From C7867-002 sp964646515 (GTDB taxonomy: Bacteria > Patescibacteriota > Minisyncoccia > Phycocordibacterales > PALSA-1337), in assembly GCA_964646515.1 (NCBI GenBank), contig CAZYES010000025.1, positions 1 through 7,908 on the forward strand: DNA of 7,908 bases. The letters run 5' to 3'. This document shows, in pieces, positions 5,790 through 7,908 of the stretch (position 1 is the first letter of the stretch; every line of letters begins with the position of its first letter). Both the position numbers and the translations under genes were made by a program. The notes beneath the pieces were generated by a model that worked only from the letters and a program-made list of their open reading frames with translations, had not been told where the DNA came from and made no database searches.

Positions 5790-7193
5790 CTATTCTTTTG
5801 GCTTCAGATACCAGATCTTCCCACCGGGAATTGTCTTATCAACCGGCCAACCAGACAATGTGCATATCGGCACAGACTGATAGATCTGTTCGGCCATACC
5901 GCCTAACGGTATATTATTTGACAAAAAGACAAGACTACTGTAGTTCGTAAAAAAACGAACACCACGCCAAGAAACTGTCGTCAAAGCGTTCATCGGCTTT
6001 TTGTCACCATCGTAGCTTATCCAAGTCTTTGCGAGCCCTATCGGCTCTTCACTGATTTCTGTCGTCGTGGTTTCCGTTAGATTCCTCTCAAAAAATCGAC
6101 AACCTACTACAGAGCTTGGGTTACTATCTGAATATATTGCCAAGTTTGTAGCATATACGGCTGTAACATATTGTTCTCCAAACACATAGCCCTGCTGATC
6201 TACCCACCCATTGGTGGAGATGTCGAGCACCAGCATGTTGTTCTCGCTCATATTACGGCTAATGACCGTCGTACCTGGAGCTGTCAGCAATGACGGAGAG
6301 AACACCGAGGAAGTACTACCTGTTACAGGGATAGACGGTGGCGGACTGAAGTATGCCATGTCGTTATTCTCTGTATTGTTCGAGAGGCGGTTGTCGTAAT
6401 TGGTAACAATTTTGTACAAACATTTACCCAATTTATAGCCAAGCCATAAAGTTATGCCTATACCAATACCAACAGCGGCACACACCAGGAGAGTGGACTT
6501 GGGTCTGGCTTGGTAAAGAACTCCGCTAGATGACATCAAAACAAGATCGCTTGTACTTGAAGAGATAATCGTGTATACAGATCCATCCGCAAGTCGCAAA
6601 AACTTCTTGTCCTCTATGTCGATGGACAAATCGGCATCACTTAGATTCAGCACTGCAACGTTCGTGCCACCTATCTGGTCGACAATAATCTGATGTGTGA
6701 CATCTGTCGCATTATCCACGTCCAATGTGCAAAGCAATTGATATTTCGATAATTGCCCGGAACTTTTCGCCACGCTATCTCCTGTCGGAAATAACTTGGC
6801 GGAATATACGATCACTGACTGCTCATATCCAGCAATTCCGATCCAAGCTTCCGCACTAGGACACCATGTTGCAAAAAAACAAGTCAAGAGTAAAGATACC
6901 GACCTTATTGTGGTACGGGCAGTATTATTTTGGTCATTGTCGCTACCACGCCTCTTTTCTCTGTAAGAAAAAATGGACGTGAAAAATATAGAAACAACAA
7001 CAAGTAGAAGTAGGGCGAAAGAAACACCGCCAGCTATGCATAGTCCTTCCATTGTCGGATTATAGTTCAGCCAACAGATCAATCCCCCCATGACAGCCAG
7101 CACGGTTACAATCGTGCATAAAACTATGATCATGGGCGACTTTGACTCACCAGAGCTTTTGCGCTCTAGGCCTTCAGATGATTTTGATTTCAT
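5790..7193 (-). CDS. Unrecognised multi-pass membrane protein with two soluble domains (467 aa)
   Basis: No family recognised. A charged N-terminus (1-20, K/S rich) precedes helices at 21-42 and 51-75. A basic loop (REKRRG) follows, then a third hydrophobic segment at 97-117 that looks like a signal peptide (SVSLLLTC...PSAEAW). The next 115 residues (118-232) should be extracytoplasmic and are rich in beta-prone repeats of the type KFLRLADGSVYTIISSS / LVLMSSSGVLYQA. A fourth helix follows at 234-253, then a K-rich stretch, a Pro/Ser/Thr-rich linker (281-310) and a C-terminal domain (310-467). The positive-inside rule puts that last domain in the cytoplasm unless segment 3 is cleaved. The start has AAAGG 10 nt upstream. 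It is monocistronic: promoters upstream, a strong terminator downstream. It might be a two-gene fusion, or a surface protein of this lineage. Confidence 0.85.
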   Translation of the reverse strand: MKSKSSEGLERKSSGESKSPMIIVLCTIVTVLAVMGGLICWLNYNPTMEGLCIAGGVSFALLLLVVVSIFFTSIFSYREKRRGSDNDQNNTARTTIRSVSLLLTCFFATWCPSAEAWIGIAGYEQSVIVYSAKLFPTGDSVAKSSGQLSKYQLLCTLDVDNATDVTHQIIVDQIGGTNVAVLNLSDADLSIDIEDKKFLRLADGSVYTIISSSTSDLVLMSSSGVLYQARPKSTLLVCAAVGIGIGITLWLGYKLGKCLYKIVTNYDNRLSNNTENNDMAYFSPPPSIPVTGSTSSVFSPSLLTAPGTTVISRNMSENNMLVLDISTNGWVDQQGYVFGEQYVTAVYATNLAIYSDSNPSSVVGCRFFERNLTETTTTEISEEPIGLAKTWISYDGDKKPMNALTTVSWRGVRFFTNYSSLVFLSNNIPLGGMAEQIYQSVPICTLSGWPVDKTIPGGKIWYLKPKE

Positions 7194-7226
7194 CTCTTAC
7201 AAACCTTTCTTTTAGTTTTTTACCGT

Positions 7227-7255
7227 ATTAGCAGGCTCAACAACTGAGTTGTCAA
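7227..7255 (-). promoter_or_regulatory. Proximal promoter (P1) of the 467-aa membrane protein gene
   Basis: On the minus strand a perfect TTGACA (7250-7255) lies exactly 17 nt from GCTAAT (7227-7232, 4 of 6). The predicted start gives a leader of about 27 nt carrying the AAAGG ribosome site. The spacer contains one full arm and the centre of the 13-bp palindrome at 7240-7252, whose other arm runs into the -35 box. Confidence 0.62.
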
Positions 7256-7264
7256 AGACCTGCT
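7230..7264. promoter_or_regulatory. Nested inverted repeat, candidate operator in the divergent control region
   Basis: ACAACT-G-AGTTGT (7240-7252) is a perfect 6-bp palindrome around one base. It is enclosed by AGCAGG (7230-7235) and CCTGCT (7259-7264), a second perfect inverted pair. It overlaps the -35 box and spacer of the P1 promoter. This is the expected place for a repressor site, though no regulator gene is visible in the window. In a transcript from the upstream promoter P2 it would fold into a leader hairpin. Confidence 0.45.
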
Positions 7265-7275
7265 CACCTGACTAT

Positions 7276-7304
7276 ATAATACTACTCAATAACGAATTAG
7301 TCAA
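7276..7304 (-). promoter_or_regulatory. Distal promoter (P2) of the 467-aa membrane protein gene
   Basis: On the minus strand TTGACT (7299-7304, 5 of 6) is 17 nt from TATTAT (7276-7281, 5 of 6). It predicts a leader of about 75 nt that would include the nested inverted repeat. Its -10 overlaps a plus-strand TATAAT (7275-7280) that could serve the divergent cupin gene, though no good plus-strand -35 is at the usual distance (TTGTCA at 7249-7254 is 20 nt away). Confidence 0.5.
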
Positions 7305-7371
7305 TCTGGTCGAGACTGTAACCATTCCTGTATTATGTCATTGTAAGCAACATTAATAACCAAAAAATAAC

Positions 7372-7779
7372 ATGCAAAATAAAAAACCGTACATAACTAA
7401 TATAGAAAAATTAACTTTGGAAAATGACAACTTTCGTAGAGTCCTTTACACCGCACCTCACAGCCAGTTGGTGCTAATGTCACTTCTACCTGGAGAAGAT
7501 ATAGGCGTTGAGGTACATCGCGTCGATCAGTTTTTTCGCTTCGAAGCTGGAACGGGAAAATCGATCATCGACGGCATAGAATACCCCGTATCGGATGGTA
7601 CGGCCCTCGTCGTACCCGCCGGTTCTGAGCACAATATCATCAACACAGGAGAAGAAAAAATGAAAATCTATACAGTCTATTCGCCAGCCAATCATATCGA
7701 CGGCAGAATACATACCACCAAAGCTGAAGCACTAAAAGACGAAGAAGACGAAAAATTCGTCGAAAAGATTACGAACTAA
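7372..7779 (+). CDS. Small single-domain cupin protein (135 aa)
   Basis: A beta-barrel cupin, probably metal-binding and cytoplasmic; the substrate is unknown. Cupin motif 1 is GEDIGVEVHRVDQFFRFEAG (41-60), where E47, H49 and Q53 stand where the usual His-His-Glu set lies. Motif 2 is PAGSEHNIIN (82-91) with H87. The C-terminal tail SPANHIDGRIHTTKAEA (104-120) is characteristic of a widespread stand-alone cupin group annotated only as 'cupin domain protein'. It is complete at the usual length and has no fused domain. It is the only plus-strand gene here, divergent from the 467-aa protein and convergent with the gene at the window end (9 nt between stops). No Shine-Dalgarno precedes the ATG. 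Promoter candidates are TATAAT at 7275-7280 and TATTAT at 7331-7336, both with weak -35 boxes. Confidence 0.9.
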   Translation: MQNKKPYITNIEKLTLENDNFRRVLYTAPHSQLVLMSLLPGEDIGVEVHRVDQFFRFEAGTGKSIIDGIEYPVSDGTALVVPAGSEHNIINTGEEKMKIYTVYSPANHIDGRIHTTKAEALKDEEDEKFVEKITN

Positions 7780-7788
7780 CTATGGCGC

Positions 7789-7908
7789 TTATGTGACGCT
7801 GATCTGAGTAGTGCAATGAGCACACCGAGTTGCTTCTCGAGGAATTTCACTCAAACATTCTGGACATTTCTTGGTCATAGGATCATCTGGTACCTTGTTC
7901 TTTTTCGC
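7789..7908 (-). CDS. C-terminal fragment of a protein ending in a double-CxxC zinc ribbon (possibly MscL), cut by the window edge
   Basis: The minus-strand frame open at the window edge encodes 39 residues before TAA. It contains KKCPECLSEIPREATRCAHC, a zinc-ribbon knuckle pair (CPEC and CAHC, 10 residues between the pairs), after a charged linker. From memory, tails of this type (CPxCLSEIPxxATRCxHCT) occur at the C-terminus of large-conductance mechanosensitive channels (MscL) in CPR and some other bacteria. With only the tail in view this identification is tentative. The start lies beyond the window. Confidence 0.75.
   Translation of the reverse strand, partial: AKKNKVPDDPMTKKCPECLSEIPREATRCAHCTTQISVT

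Noticed and set aside
7486..7713. Minus-strand 75-aa open frame inside the cupin gene
   Set aside because: The plus-strand cupin motifs are unmistakable; this frame is a shadow.

Overview
The window reads as a small-genome bacterial chromosome segment, most consistent with the Candidate Phyla Radiation (Patescibacteria, Parcubacteria-like). The reasons are a short DNA polymerase III delta subunit (250 aa), a tRNA gene without an encoded CCA, few Shine-Dalgarno sequences, very tight gene packing, and compact versions of several families. This placement is an inference. The standard code is in use: TAA, TAG and TGA all act as stops. No gene-free stretch exceeds about 180 bases, and I see no insertion sequence, CRISPR array or long repeat.

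Layout. (i) 16-1686, minus strand: three overlapping or closely spaced genes (1258-1686, then 927-1268, then 16-918) encode small membrane proteins of unknown function, with a plausible promoter at 1730-1757. (ii) 1858-1931, minus: tRNA-Lys(UUU). (iii) 2041-2793, minus: holA (delta subunit of the replicative clamp loader), with its own promoter so close to the ATG that its transcript should be leaderless. (iv) 3782-4844, minus: a two-gene thiol-oxidation module, a membrane-anchored DsbA-like oxidase and a VKOR-type quinone-linked reoxidase. It is translationally coupled (TAATG) to a COG1092-type SAM-dependent methyltransferase at 2865-3782. The operon promoter again predicts a leaderless mRNA. 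(v) 4902-5654, minus: a membrane-anchored NodB-type polysaccharide deacetylase. (vi) 5790-7193, minus: an unrecognised 467-aa multi-pass membrane protein with a clear intrinsic terminator and two promoter candidates. (vii) 7372-7779, plus: a small cupin, divergent from (vi). (viii) 7789-7908, minus: the C-terminal end of a protein with a double-CxxC zinc ribbon, running off the window edge (possibly MscL).

How the parts fit together. DsbA and VKOR form a complete extracytoplasmic disulfide-forming pathway: DsbA oxidises secreted thiols and VKOR reoxidises DsbA with quinone. Possible clients nearby include the 300-aa protein at 16-918, whose predicted extracytoplasmic domain has four cysteines. 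The deacetylase points to cell-wall glycan modification. The most notable points are the two predicted leaderless promoters, the divergent 7194-7371 control region with tandem minus-strand promoters and a nested palindrome, the Asp-to-Gly change at a usual metal-ligand position of the deacetylase, and the orphan membrane proteins. I did not find a clear new defence or mobile system.
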